Shown piece after piece: positions 1 through 7,738 of a stretch of 37,102 nt of DNA (position 1 is the first letter of the stretch; each line of letters begins with the position of its first letter). The stretch spans positions 1 to 37,102 of the forward strand of contig JAISIN010000098.1 in the NCBI GenBank assembly GCA_031262085.1, given 5' to 3'. The stretch is from Prevotellaceae bacterium (lineage in GTDB: Bacteria; Bacteroidota; Bacteroidia; Bacteroidales; Bacteroidaceae). The translations under genes and the position numbers were made by a program. The notes under the pieces were generated by a model. The model worked only from the letters and a program-made list of their open reading frames with translations, made no database searches and was not told the DNA's origin.

Positions 1-281
1 ACCACCCGTTCCACATGATTGCGTGAAGCTTGCCCACCTTCCACGTTGGCATATACGGCATAATAGCGTCCTTGCCGGTTCAAATAGTCGCGCAACGCCA
101 ACAGGCACGACGTCTTACCTGTCTGCCGCGGGGCATGGAGGATGAAGTATTTCTGATATGCTATCAGCGATTCTATCTCGTCGAGATTGAAGCGATTCAA
201 CGGGTCTATACAATAGTGCATATCGAGCTTAATAGGTCCCGCCGTATTAAAGATTTTGGGGATTTGTACTGCTGTCGTCAT
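1..281 (-). CDS. AAA-like ATP-binding protein, N-terminal fragment
   Basis: The first 93 residues are visible; the gene runs off the left edge. Residues 50-58 read APRQTGKTS, a Walker A loop after a hydrophobic strand (YFILH), and the preceding segment (PLNRFNLDEIESLI) fits the lead-in of AAA-like ATPases found in many copies in Bacteroidetes, often with a C-terminal nuclease-like domain. That C-terminal part is outside the window, so the full function cannot be read. The start ATG at 281 lies 35 nt downstream of a promoter matching the Bacteroidetes consensus, which supports this start. Such ATPases have no clear established role. I am fairly sure of the ATPase fold and unsure of the family. 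Confidence 0.75.
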   Translation of the reverse strand, partial: MTTAVQIPKIFNTAGPIKLDMHYCIDPLNRFNLDEIESLIAYQKYFILHAPRQTGKTSCLLALRDYLNRQGRYYAVYANVEGGQASRNHVERV

Positions 282-315
282 ATCATCTTAATTATTAGTT
301 TATTATTATCTGCCG

Positions 316-345
316 CAAAGATAGTGACATTTTTTTGTTGCTCAA
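316..345 (-). promoter_or_regulatory. Bacteroidetes-type promoter of the AAA-like ATPase gene
   Basis: On the minus strand TATCTTTG (316-323) matches the -7 consensus TAnnTTTG, and TTG (343-345) lies 19 nt upstream in the -33 place. The transcript would start near 308 and reach the ATG at 281 after a short leader. Confidence 0.6.
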
Positions 346-462
346 CCATCTATTAGTAATGCCTAAAAGATAATTTGGTACACATTATGCCGGTTTGATA
401 AAGTAGACATTTTGATATAATAAAACATGGCGTCACCCCCTCGATAACCCAAATAAATCCTG

Positions 463-470
463 TAATTTTG
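463..470 (+). promoter_or_regulatory. -7 element upstream of metK
   Basis: TAATTTTG at 463-470 matches TAnnTTTG and is followed by GCC. No clear TTTG is found at the -33 distance. The implied leader is only about 28 nt, too short for a SAM riboswitch. Apart from this element and the divergent promoter, the 282-505 spacer shows no structure I can name. Confidence 0.5.
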
Positions 471-505
471 CCGCCTGATTTTTATTTAAAACAAGATTTT
501 ATTGA

Positions 506-1798
506 ATGGCTTATTTATTCACATCCGAATCGGTGTCCGAGGGACACCCCGATAAGGTAGCCGACCAACTGTCGGATGCCGTACTTGACAAACTGTTGGC
601 TTACGACCCCAGTTCGAAAGTAGCTTGCGAAACGCTGGTAACCACCGGACAGGTGATTCTGGCGGGAGAAGTGAAAACTAAAGCGTACGTTGACCTCCAA
701 CTCATTGCCCGCGAAGTAGTTAAACGCATCGGCTATACCAAAGGAGAGTACATGTTCGAAAGTAACTCGTGCGGAGTATTGTCCGCCATACACGAGCAAA
801 GCCCCGACATCAACCGCGGCGTAGAGCGAAGCGACCCCATGGAGCAGGGAGCAGGCGACCAGGGAATGATGTTCGGCTACGCCACCAACGAAACGGAAAA
901 CTACATGCCGTTGTCGCTCGACTTGGCACATCGCATCCTGCGCATTCTTGCCGAGATCAGACGCGAAGGCAAACAAATGACTTACCTGCGCCCCGACGCC
1001 AAGAGCCAAGTCACCATTGAGTATGCCGACAACGGCACACCCATCCGCATCGACACCATCGTAGTATCGACCCAGCACGACGAGTTCATCTGCCCCGCCG
1101 ACAACAGCGAAGCGGCACAACTCAAAGCCGACGAAGCCATGCTGGCACAGATCCGGCACGACGTGATAGAGATACTCATTCCGCGCGTGATCGCCTCCAT
1201 ACACTCCGAAAAGATAGGGACGCTCTTCAACGACCACATCAACTACTTGGTCAACCCCACCGGCAAGTTCGTCATCGGAGGACCACACGGCGATACCGGC
1301 TTGACCGGACGAAAAATCATCGTCGACACCTACGGCGGGAAAGGAGCACACGGCGGCGGATCCTTCTCGGGCAAAGACCCCAGCAAGGTAGACCGTAGCG
1401 CTGCGTATGCTGCCCGACACATTGCCAAGAACTTGGTCGCTGCCGGCGTAGCCGACGAGGTATTGGTGCAGATATCGTATGCCATCGGGGTGGCACGACC
1501 CGTCAGCATCTACGTCAACACCTACGGACGAAGCCACGTCGACATGAGCGACGGCGACATTGCCTGCAAGATAGACGCACTCTTCGACCTGCGCCCCAAA
1601 GCCATTGAAGACCGCCTCAAACTGCGCAACCCCATCTACTTGGAGACAGCAGCCTACGGGCACATGGGACGAGAGCCGCAAACGATCGTCAAGCACTTCC
1701 ACTCACGATACGAAGGCGACCGCGACATGGAGGTAGAACTTTTTACGTGGGAGAAGCTCGACTACGTAGACAAAGTCAAAGAAGCCTTCGGGTTGTAA
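506..1798 (+). CDS. metK: S-adenosylmethionine synthetase MetK
   Basis: This 430-residue protein makes S-adenosylmethionine from methionine and ATP, releasing phosphate and diphosphate; it works in the cytoplasm as an oligomer. Family signatures are the N-terminal [10 protein letters not shown] motif (ATP and Mg binding, about residues 8-17), the [12 protein letters not shown] loop (about 116-127), and the glycine-rich [15 protein letters not shown] stretch in the C-terminal half. The length is near 430, typical of Bacteroidetes and longer than the about 384 of E. coli. The ATG at 506 starts directly with MAYLFTSES as in relatives. SAM from this enzyme is the substrate of the radical SAM protein encoded two genes downstream, although a separate promoter at 1877 argues against one shared operon. 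Confidence 0.97.
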   Translation: MAYLFTSESVSEGHPDKVADQLSDAVLDKLLAYDPSSKVACETLVTTGQVILAGEVKTKAYVDLQLIAREVVKRIGYTKGEYMFESNSCGVLSAIHEQSPDINRGVERSDPMEQGAGDQGMMFGYATNETENYMPLSLDLAHRILRILAEIRREGKQMTYLRPDAKSQVTIEYADNGTPIRIDTIVVSTQHDEFICPADNSEAAQLKADEAMLAQIRHDVIEILIPRVIASIHSEKIGTLFNDHINYLVNPTGKFVIGGPHGDTGLTGRKIIVDTYGGKGAHGGGSFSGKDPSKVDRSAAYAARHIAKNLVAAGVADEVLVQISYAIGVARPVSIYVNTYGRSHVDMSDGDIACKIDALFDLRPKAIEDRLKLRNPIYLETAAYGHMGREPQTIVKHFHSRYEGDRDMEVELFTWEKLDYVDKVKEAFGL

Positions 1799-1876
1799 GC
1801 ATAAATAGCTTCTTCGCTTTCATCCCCCATTCTTTCTCTTTACCGTCGGCTTGTCGGCGCTACGACTAATATCGCC

Positions 1877-1884
1877 TAATTTTG
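1877..1884 (+). promoter_or_regulatory. -7 element of the ferredoxin / radical SAM / DUF116 cluster
   Basis: TAATTTTG at 1877-1884 matches TAnnTTTG. A TTG at 1851-1853 is upstream with 23 nt spacing, slightly long for a -33 element. Transcription would start near 1891, downstream of the in-frame TTG at 1882, so the ATG at 1912 must be the real start of the first gene. Confidence 0.5.
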
Positions 1885-1911
1885 TGCCTGCATAACATTC
1901 TCGTTTCCTGC

Positions 1912-2565
1912 ATGAACAGCCCAACAAAACCCCTTAAAGTCGTCATCTGCGCCTGTGCCGCCCGAGCTTTTATCGATAAAAACAAGGTGGCACAGCTGGC
2001 TGCCGCATTAGACGGGAGCGGTTGCGACGTAACCATTGCCGCCGACCTCTGCCGCACAGCCATGAGCCATCCCGACCGACTTGCCGAGGCGGCTTCTGCC
2101 ACCCTATTGGCGTGTCACAAACGTGCCGTACAGGCATTGCTGGCAGGACAGGGCGTAGAAGCAGGTACCCTCATCGACATCCGCAACACGCCTGCCGAAA
2201 CCGTACTCGAACAGTTAGGTATCGCCACCCCGAACGAGCGACAAGACGCATGGTACCCCGTCATCGATAAAAACCGGTGTACCGAGTGCGCCAAGTGCCA
2301 CAGTTTCTGCCTCTTCGGCGTATATGCCGTCGAAGGCGGAAAGGTGCGGGTGGTACATCCCGAACTGTGCAAGAACAACTGTCCCGCGTGTGCGCGGATG
2401 TGTCCGTCGCAGGCAATCATCTTTCCTAAGTACGACAAGTCGCCCGTCAATGGCGGCGAAGAGATGGAAGAGACCTTCGACCCGCAAGCCATGGACAAGC
2501 TCTATCGTGAGCGGTTGCGCTACAAACTGCAACAACGCAAGGGTGGAGTGCCACTCACCAAGTAA
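1912..2565 (+). CDS. 2[4Fe-4S] ferredoxin-like protein with an extra N-terminal domain
   Basis: The 217-residue product has a C-terminal bacterial ferredoxin-type domain with two cysteine sets: C123, C126, C129, C133 and C153, C157, C160, C164. The second has a C-x3-C-x2-C-x3-CP spacing rather than the usual C-x2-C-x2-C, so that cluster may be modified. Residues 1-110 form a separate alpha/beta-looking domain with cysteines at 13, 15, 38, 47 and 68 (the VVICACAARAF segment), which I do not recognise. A tail of about 50 residues after the clusters is charged. The open frame extends upstream to a TTG at 1882, but the promoter overlaps that codon, so ATG 1912 is chosen. The next gene begins 14 nt downstream. 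I infer that it donates electrons to the neighbouring radical SAM enzyme; this is not shown. Confidence 0.8.
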   Translation: MNSPTKPLKVVICACAARAFIDKNKVAQLAAALDGSGCDVTIAADLCRTAMSHPDRLAEAASATLLACHKRAVQALLAGQGVEAGTLIDIRNTPAETVLEQLGIATPNERQDAWYPVIDKNRCTECAKCHSFCLFGVYAVEGGKVRVVHPELCKNNCPACARMCPSQAIIFPKYDKSPVNGGEEMEETFDPQAMDKLYRERLRYKLQQRKGGVPLTK

Positions 2566-2579
2566 CCAGACCACACCCC

Positions 2580-3797
2580 ATGAAAGTAAGCGACTACATA
2601 GCTACCGCCCGCGCCGCCCTGCGCGTACCGCGCGAATGTGCTCCCCGACTGATCTGGAAGTTTGTCTACACCTTCGGCTGGAAGAGTATGCGCAACCTGA
2701 GCCGCTTCGAACGCCGACAGGCAAAGGGTGAACCCTTCTTCCCCGCCTTCCTGATGATCTCGGTGACCGAACAATGCAACTTGGCATGCAGTGGTTGCTG
2801 GGTGTCGGGCGGCGGACGCAAGCAGCTCACCGTAGAGCAGCTCGACGGCATCATCGACAGCGCCCGGCAGAAGGGGTCGTACTTCTTCGGTATATTGGGC
2901 GGAGAACCGTTGCTGCACAAAGGACTGCTCGACGTGATGGAACGACACGCCGACTGCTACTTTCAGCTTTTCACCAACGGCATCTTGCTGACCGACCACG
3001 TAGCGATGCGCCTCCGCCGGATGGGCAACGTGACACCGCTCATCAGCATCGAGGGATTGGAGCAGGAGAGCGACGCCCGACGGGGCGGCAAAGAGGTGTT
3101 CCGCCGCACATTGGAGGGAGTACATGCTTGCCGCCGTGCCAAGCTGATATTCGGCGTGGCTGCCAGCATCTGCCGGAGCAACTACGACGAATTGGTGAGT
3201 CGCGACTATATCGAACGCATAGCCCGCGAGGGGGCACACTATCTGTGGTATTACCTCTATCGACCCGTAGGAGACAACCCCCACCCCGAGAAAGCACTGA
3301 GCCACGAACAAGTGCTGGCATTCCGCCGCTTTGTGGTAGAGCAGCGCAAGAATGCCCCGCTCTTTATCATCGAGACCTACTGGGACGACCAAGGCAACGC
3401 ACTCTGTCCGGGCGCCACCGGCATGAGCCACCACATTGCTCCGTCGGGAGCGCTGGAGTTCTGCCCGCCCATACAGTTGGCTGCCGAGTGCATCGACGCC
3501 ACGGGCAGCGATACGGCGTCGCTCTTTGAACGTTCAGCCTTTCTTGCCGCTCTGCGTCGCCTGACTGCCGAAAGCTCGCGTGGCTGCATCCTGCTCGAAG
3601 ACCCGCAGAAGCTTGCCGCCTTTCTGGAAACACAGCAAGCCGCCGATACCACCTCCCGACAGCACGCCCTCGATGAGTATCGTCGCATGACGCCGCTGGC
3701 AGGGCACAACTGCCCGGGCGAAGAGATACCCGAGCAAAACATTTTCTACCGCTGGGTAAAGAAACGATACTTCTTCGGTTTCGGAGCGTATGGATAA
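2580..3797 (+). CDS. Radical SAM protein with SPASM-like C-terminal cysteines
   Basis: The 405-residue protein carries the radical SAM cluster motif CNLACSGC (C66, C70, C73; CxxxCxxC), which binds a [4Fe-4S] cluster and cleaves SAM to the 5'-deoxyadenosyl radical. GGEP at 107-110 is the SAM amino-group motif. C-terminal cysteines at 276, 295, 304, 336 and 378, with the spacing C-x18-C around HHIAPSGALEF, resemble a SPASM or twitch region that would hold auxiliary Fe-S clusters. The substrate cannot be read from sequence. The first 55 residues are basic and amphipathic (IWKFVYTFGWKSM) and might touch a membrane or a lipid substrate; this is inference. It lies 14 nt after the ferredoxin-like gene and 21 nt before the DUF116/isoprenyl synthase gene, so cotranscription and a common pathway are likely. 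Confidence 0.85.
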   Translation: MKVSDYIATARAALRVPRECAPRLIWKFVYTFGWKSMRNLSRFERRQAKGEPFFPAFLMISVTEQCNLACSGCWVSGGGRKQLTVEQLDGIIDSARQKGSYFFGILGGEPLLHKGLLDVMERHADCYFQLFTNGILLTDHVAMRLRRMGNVTPLISIEGLEQESDARRGGKEVFRRTLEGVHACRRAKLIFGVAASICRSNYDELVSRDYIERIAREGAHYLWYYLYRPVGDNPHPEKALSHEQVLAFRRFVVEQRKNAPLFIIETYWDDQGNALCPGATGMSHHIAPSGALEFCPPIQLAAECIDATGSDTASLFERSAFLAALRRLTAESSRGCILLEDPQKLAAFLETQQAADTTSRQHALDEYRRMTPLAGHNCPGEEIPEQNIFYRWVKKRYFFGFGAYG

Positions 3798-3818
3798 ACC
3801 GGCAAACCCTTGACGCAC

Positions 3819-5315
3819 ATGGACAGACAACAATACACCGTTCCGCAAGTCCGGGAAGAGCGCACGCAGGTACGCCGCCTGATAGATGAGTTTGTCGGCA
3901 GACAGACACTCACCCCTCCCCTGTCGGAAGAGATACTCTCGCGCCTGTCCGACCGCTTGATCGACGAGCAGTCGCTCAACCCCGCCTGGAAAGCGTGGAT
4001 GATGGTAGAGCTACACAATCGTGTGTGGCGGAGCACCATCGCTGCCATCCCTGCCGACAAGCGCATCTTGCTACTACCCAAGTGCCTGAGCAACACCACA
4101 CATTGCCGCGCCGAGGTCGACGAGCTGGGCTTGCTGTGTCACCGCTGTCTGCACTGCACCATCCCTACCCTGCAAGACCGCGCCGACGAGCTGGGTAGCC
4201 TCAGCTTGGTTGCCGAAGGGTTTACCGCCGTCATACCGCTGATAGAAAACCGCGTGGTCGATGCTGTTATCGGCGTGGGGTGTTTAGATTCGTTGGAGAA
4301 GGCTTTCCCGCTGTTGATCAATCATGCCGTACCCGGATTGGCAGTGCCGCTGAACCGCGACGGATGTCGCAACACCACCGTCGACACCGACTATGTGGAA
4401 CACCTGCTCACCATGTGCTCCGACGAGGCGGTCTACCTGCTCGATTACGATTACCTCAAGTCGACCATCAAAAAATGGTTCCGCCCCGAATCGCTTGCCG
4501 CCCTGCTCACCCCGACCGACGACCCTACGTCGCACGTGGCACGCAGCTGGCTGGGCGACGACGGCAAACGGTGGCGCCCCTATCTGCTGGCTGCTACCTA
4601 CTTGGCACTGAGCCATGCCGACACCCTTCCGCGCGAAGTGCAACTGGCAGCAGTGGCAGTAGAATGTTTCCACAAGGCATCGCTGGTGCACGACGATATT
4701 CAGGACAACGACCGTCTGCGCTACGGCAAACCTACCGTGCACGCACAGCACGGCGTACCTATGGCTATCAACGTAGGCGACATGCTGCTGGGCGAAGGCT
4801 ACCGACTGCTTGCCGCCACCCAAAACGGAATGCTGATGCAACTGGCTGCCGATGCACACATCGCCCTCTGCAAAGGACAAGGCATGGAGTTGGCATGGAA
4901 CGCCGCAGCGCCACACACTACCGACAGCCTGACGATGGATTTTGTGCTCGACATCTTCCTCCACAAAACGGTACCCGCCTTCGAGGTAGCCCTCGTGATG
5001 GGAGCGGTATGTGCCGGAGCCGACCCCTCCCTGCTTACCGTCTTACGCCGCTACACCCGTGCCTTAGGCATTGCCTACCAACTGCACGACGATTTGGAAG
5101 ATGTAGAAAAAGACACCCGCCCCACTGCCATACTGGCTGCGCGTCGGGAGCAGGCAGATGCCGACGAAGCGCTACCTAACAACGCCGCCATCGACCGGGT
5201 GCGGCAGATGGCGGACCATTATCATCGCGAAGCGCTCGAAGCGCTCAACGAACTCGCTAACGTAGAGTTGAAACGGCTGCTGTTTCGCATCACGCAGCGC
5301 ATCCTGAAGAGTTAG
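3819..5315 (+). CDS. DUF116 - isoprenyl diphosphate synthase fusion protein
   Basis: The 498-residue protein joins two domains. Residues about 60-215 match DUF116, with the typical cysteine-rich segment LPKC (C89), C96, and LLCHRCLHC (C107, C110, C113), then C155 and C183; these may bind metal or an Fe-S cluster. Residues about 230-498 are a trans-isoprenyl diphosphate synthase: GKRWRP (249-254), the first Asp-rich motif DDIQD (292-296), RYGKPTVHAQ, and the second Asp-rich motif DDLED (424-428). All catalytic motifs are intact, so it should condense allylic diphosphates with IPP. Small residues just before the first DDxxD suggest a C15-C20 or longer product, not a firm assignment. The frame begins at a TTG (3810), but ATG 3819 is preferred. 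Its stop overlaps the convergent ilvC stop by 4 nt, with no terminator between. Confidence 0.88.
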   Translation: MDRQQYTVPQVREERTQVRRLIDEFVGRQTLTPPLSEEILSRLSDRLIDEQSLNPAWKAWMMVELHNRVWRSTIAAIPADKRILLLPKCLSNTTHCRAEVDELGLLCHRCLHCTIPTLQDRADELGSLSLVAEGFTAVIPLIENRVVDAVIGVGCLDSLEKAFPLLINHAVPGLAVPLNRDGCRNTTVDTDYVEHLLTMCSDEAVYLLDYDYLKSTIKKWFRPESLAALLTPTDDPTSHVARSWLGDDGKRWRPYLLAATYLALSHADTLPREVQLAAVAVECFHKASLVHDDIQDNDRLRYGKPTVHAQHGVPMAINVGDMLLGEGYRLLAATQNGMLMQLAADAHIALCKGQGMELAWNAAAPHTTDSLTMDFVLDIFLHKTVPAFEVALVMGAVCAGADPSLLTVLRRYTRALGIAYQLHDDLEDVEKDTRPTAILAARREQADADEALPNNAAIDRVRQMADHYHREALEALNELANVELKRLLFRITQRILKS

Positions 5316-6355
5316 TTATTCTCCGGTCGCAACTTGCGTACCGTTGCTCCGGCTTGCCACATCTCACTCTCGCGCAACTCTTTGAGTTCGGCGTTAAGCT
5401 TCTCGCGATAGTCGACTTGCGAGTTCGAATCGATAGAGCGTTGAGCTTCCTCGCCCGATTCGACTGCGGCATACAGTTGCTGCATCACCGGCTTGATGGC
5501 ATCGTGGAACGGACCCATCCAGTCGAGTGCACCGCGCTGAGCCGTAGTAGAGCAATTGGCATACATCCAGTCCATGCCGTTCTTGGCGAAGAGGGGACCG
5601 AGCGACTGTGTCAGCTCCTCTACCGTTTCGTTGAAAGCCTCCGACGGTGAGTGACCCTGTTCGCGCAACACCTCGTACTGTGCCAGCAGCAAGCCCTGAA
5701 TGGCTCCCATCAACGAGCCGCGCTCGCCGGTAAGGTCGGAGTAGACCTCCTTCTTGAACGTCGTCTCGAACAGATAGCCCGAGCCTACGCCGATGCCCAG
5801 CGCGATGACCCTGTCCCATGCCTTACCCGTAGCATCTTGGAAGATGGCATACGAGGAGTTCAAGCCGCGTCCTTCGAGGAACATGCTGCGCAGCGAGGTA
5901 CCCGAGCCTTTGGGTGCAATCAGGATCACATCCACATCTGCCGGCGGGATGATACCGGTGCGCTCCTTGTAGGTGATGGCAAAGCCATGCGAGAAGTAGA
6001 GTGCCTTGCCCGGGGTGAGATGCTTTTTGATCATCGGCCAGCAGGCAATCTGTGCCGCGTCGGAGAGCAATACCTGAATGATGGTTGCCCGTTCGCAAGC
6101 CTCTTCGATACCGAACAGTGTGGTGCCCGGCACCCAGCCGTCGGCTACTGCCTTGTCGTAGGTGGCGCCCGCGCGTTGTCCTACGATCACGTTAAAACCA
6201 TTGTCGCGCAGATTGAGCGACTGTCCCGGACCTTGTACGCCGTATCCGATCACGGCAATCACTTCGTCCTTCAATACTTCGCGGGCTTTTGCCAGCGGAA
6301 ACTCTTCGCGGGTTACTACATGCTCGGTAACACCGCCAAAATTCATTTGTGCCAT
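5312..6355 (-). CDS. ilvC: Ketol-acid reductoisomerase IlvC
   Basis: This 347-residue enzyme converts acetolactate or acetohydroxybutyrate to the dihydroxy acid using NAD(P)H and Mg, the second common step of valine and isoleucine synthesis. The N-terminal Rossmann motif is VIGYGVQGPGQSLNLRDNG, followed by the strand NVIVGQR, whose Gln-Arg end suits phosphate binding of NADPH. The C-terminal helical domain contains the conserved acidic Mg-binding segments (SDLTGERGSLMG and the FNETVEEL helix). The length is that of the short class I enzymes. It is the last gene of the ilv operon, 31 nt after the thioesterase gene, and its stop overlaps the convergent DUF116 fusion gene. Confidence 0.96.
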   Translation of the reverse strand: MAQMNFGGVTEHVVTREEFPLAKAREVLKDEVIAVIGYGVQGPGQSLNLRDNGFNVIVGQRAGATYDKAVADGWVPGTTLFGIEEACERATIIQVLLSDAAQIACWPMIKKHLTPGKALYFSHGFAITYKERTGIIPPADVDVILIAPKGSGTSLRSMFLEGRGLNSSYAIFQDATGKAWDRVIALGIGVGSGYLFETTFKKEVYSDLTGERGSLMGAIQGLLLAQYEVLREQGHSPSEAFNETVEELTQSLGPLFAKNGMDWMYANCSTTAQRGALDWMGPFHDAIKPVMQQLYAAVESGEEAQRSIDSNSQVDYREKLNAELKELRESEMWQAGATVRKLRPENN

Positions 6356-6386
6356 TTTTAATTATAATATGTGTTTTAAAACCATT

Positions 6387-7130
6387 TCATTGAAAAATCA
6401 CTTTCGACCGGCACACTACCTCACCACCGTTCTTGCGTATCTCCACGTCGAAGGCTCCCCCGCCCAGGTCGTCTTGGTAGAGGGTCAGCTCGTCGCCGAA
6501 GTAGCTTTCGGCAATGTAGGCAATCTCGAAGCGGCGGATGCGTCCGTTCCGGTAGCTCTCTAACGGGAAGAGGTCGAGTATGTGTTCGATATACCGCACA
6601 CTGTTCACATGTCCGTTGATGTCGATGTCGCTGTACTTGGCACGTAGCGTGGCTACGGGCTGTGTACTTGTCACCTTGATGCGCGACGGCTTCTCGATGG
6701 GACATGGCTCGTCGCAGATGTAGTCGGTGATGCCGCCGGTATGTATCGTCATCAAGTCGACCGGTCGGCGGGTATCTATGTTGATCATTGCCCATACCGA
6801 GCGTGCGTAACCTATCTTGCGTCCTTCCTTGTCGAGTAGCGCAAAGTTACGGTCGGTGAAGAGGCGATACACGTTTTCTACCCATGTCCATACGGCAAAC
6901 GACTCGTACTGCCGGGGCATGTCGTCAAGCTCGATGGCAAGACGCGAGAGCACCCAAGTATAGTTCTCTTCGTTGAGCGAGGAGATGCCGAATCCCCGCT
7001 CGTTGGCATGGAAGCCGGCGCAGTTCAGCAGATGGTTACCCAGCACACCCAGCGTGAGTCGTCCGGTAAAGTCTACGTGGAAAGGCTCGGCTACGAAGGT
7101 GTATCTTCCTATTTTGTCATTCTCTTTCAT
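6387..7130 (-). CDS. Acyl-ACP thioesterase (FatA/FatB-like)
   Basis: The 247-residue protein has two hot-dog folds typical of acyl-ACP thioesterases, which release free fatty acids from acyl carrier protein. The N-terminal repeat includes NCAGFHANERGFG and ENYTWVLSRLAIEL. The second repeat contains DINGHVNSVRYIEHILD (about residues 170-186), matching the Asp-Asn-His catalytic region of plant FatA/FatB. It lies between ilvN (42 nt upstream) and ilvC (31 nt downstream), an arrangement that I recall from other Bacteroidales. The link may be that branched-chain keto acids prime iso/anteiso fatty acids, so thioesterase activity on branched acyl-ACP would tie fatty acid and Ile/Val metabolism; that is inference. 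Expression should follow the ilv attenuator. Confidence 0.88.
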   Translation of the reverse strand: MKENDKIGRYTFVAEPFHVDFTGRLTLGVLGNHLLNCAGFHANERGFGISSLNEENYTWVLSRLAIELDDMPRQYESFAVWTWVENVYRLFTDRNFALLDKEGRKIGYARSVWAMINIDTRRPVDLMTIHTGGITDYICDEPCPIEKPSRIKVTSTQPVATLRAKYSDIDINGHVNSVRYIEHILDLFPLESYRNGRIRRFEIAYIAESYFGDELTLYQDDLGGGAFDVEIRKNGGEVVCRSKVIFQ

Positions 7131-7172
7131 ATTTATTTATCTAAGCAACGTTATAGACCTGTTTACATGATT

Positions 7173-7727
7173 CTACAAGGAATTAGCGGAGTTCTTTCGC
7201 TCCCGTTCCGTCAGAAATTCGTTGACCCGTTCGAAGCTGCTGGTGGTGATGGCTACACGTCCCGAGCGCACAAACTGCAACATGCACCTCTGCTGTTTCA
7301 GTTCCTCGTACAGTCCGGTAATATCTTCGCTCATGCCGTTTTTTTCGACGATGGCAAACACCTTATTGACTTCGACGATGCGGGCAGCATGACGGCGAAT
7401 GATGCGCGACACCTCCGGATTGTTCTCGAGCACCGGTGTGATAAGCTTGTACAGAGCGATCTCGTGCTGGTAGATGTCCTTGTCGGTGAAGTAGTTTGCC
7501 TGCAACACATCGATCTTCTTGGTGATCTGTTTCGTCACCTTTTCAATGGTATCTCGGTCGGTCCAGGCGGTGATGGTGTACTTATGTACTCCTTTGATTG
7601 ACGATGCCGAGACATTCAGGCTCTCGATGTTGATTTGCCGACGGGTAAAGACGGCAGTGACCTGATTGAGCAACCCGGCGATGTTCTCCGAGTGCACGAT
7701 GATGGTATATAATGCTTTGTTCTCCAT
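7173..7727 (-). CDS. ilvN: Acetolactate synthase small (regulatory) subunit
   Basis: The 184-residue protein begins at ATG 7727 with ENKALYTIIVHSENIAGLLNQ, a clear ACT domain (about residues 4-80) that binds valine for feedback inhibition. The C-terminal half (KIDVLQANYFTDKDIYQHEIALYKL and on) is the usual ALS small-subunit C-terminal domain that activates the catalytic subunit. The open frame continues upstream into ilvB up to 7997, but that part has no similarity and overlaps ilvB in another frame, so it is not coding. The gap to ilvB is 11 nt, consistent with translational coupling of the two subunits. Confidence 0.95.
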   Translation of the reverse strand: MENKALYTIIVHSENIAGLLNQVTAVFTRRQINIESLNVSASSIKGVHKYTITAWTDRDTIEKVTKQITKKIDVLQANYFTDKDIYQHEIALYKLITPVLENNPEVSRIIRRHAARIVEVNKVFAIVEKNGMSEDITGLYEELKQQRCMLQFVRSGRVAITTSSFERVNEFLTERERKNSANSL

Positions 7728-7738
7728 AAGGGTGGTGT

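Noticed and set aside
463-505. SAM riboswitch in front of metK
   Set aside because: The leader after the -7 element is only about 30 nt, too short for any known SAM aptamer.
515-1702. Long minus-strand open frame opposite metK
   Set aside because: It mirrors the metK reading frame and its translation is low in charged, helix-forming residues with no recognisable motif. The same holds for the long frames opposite infB, rpsA and the V-ATPase genes.
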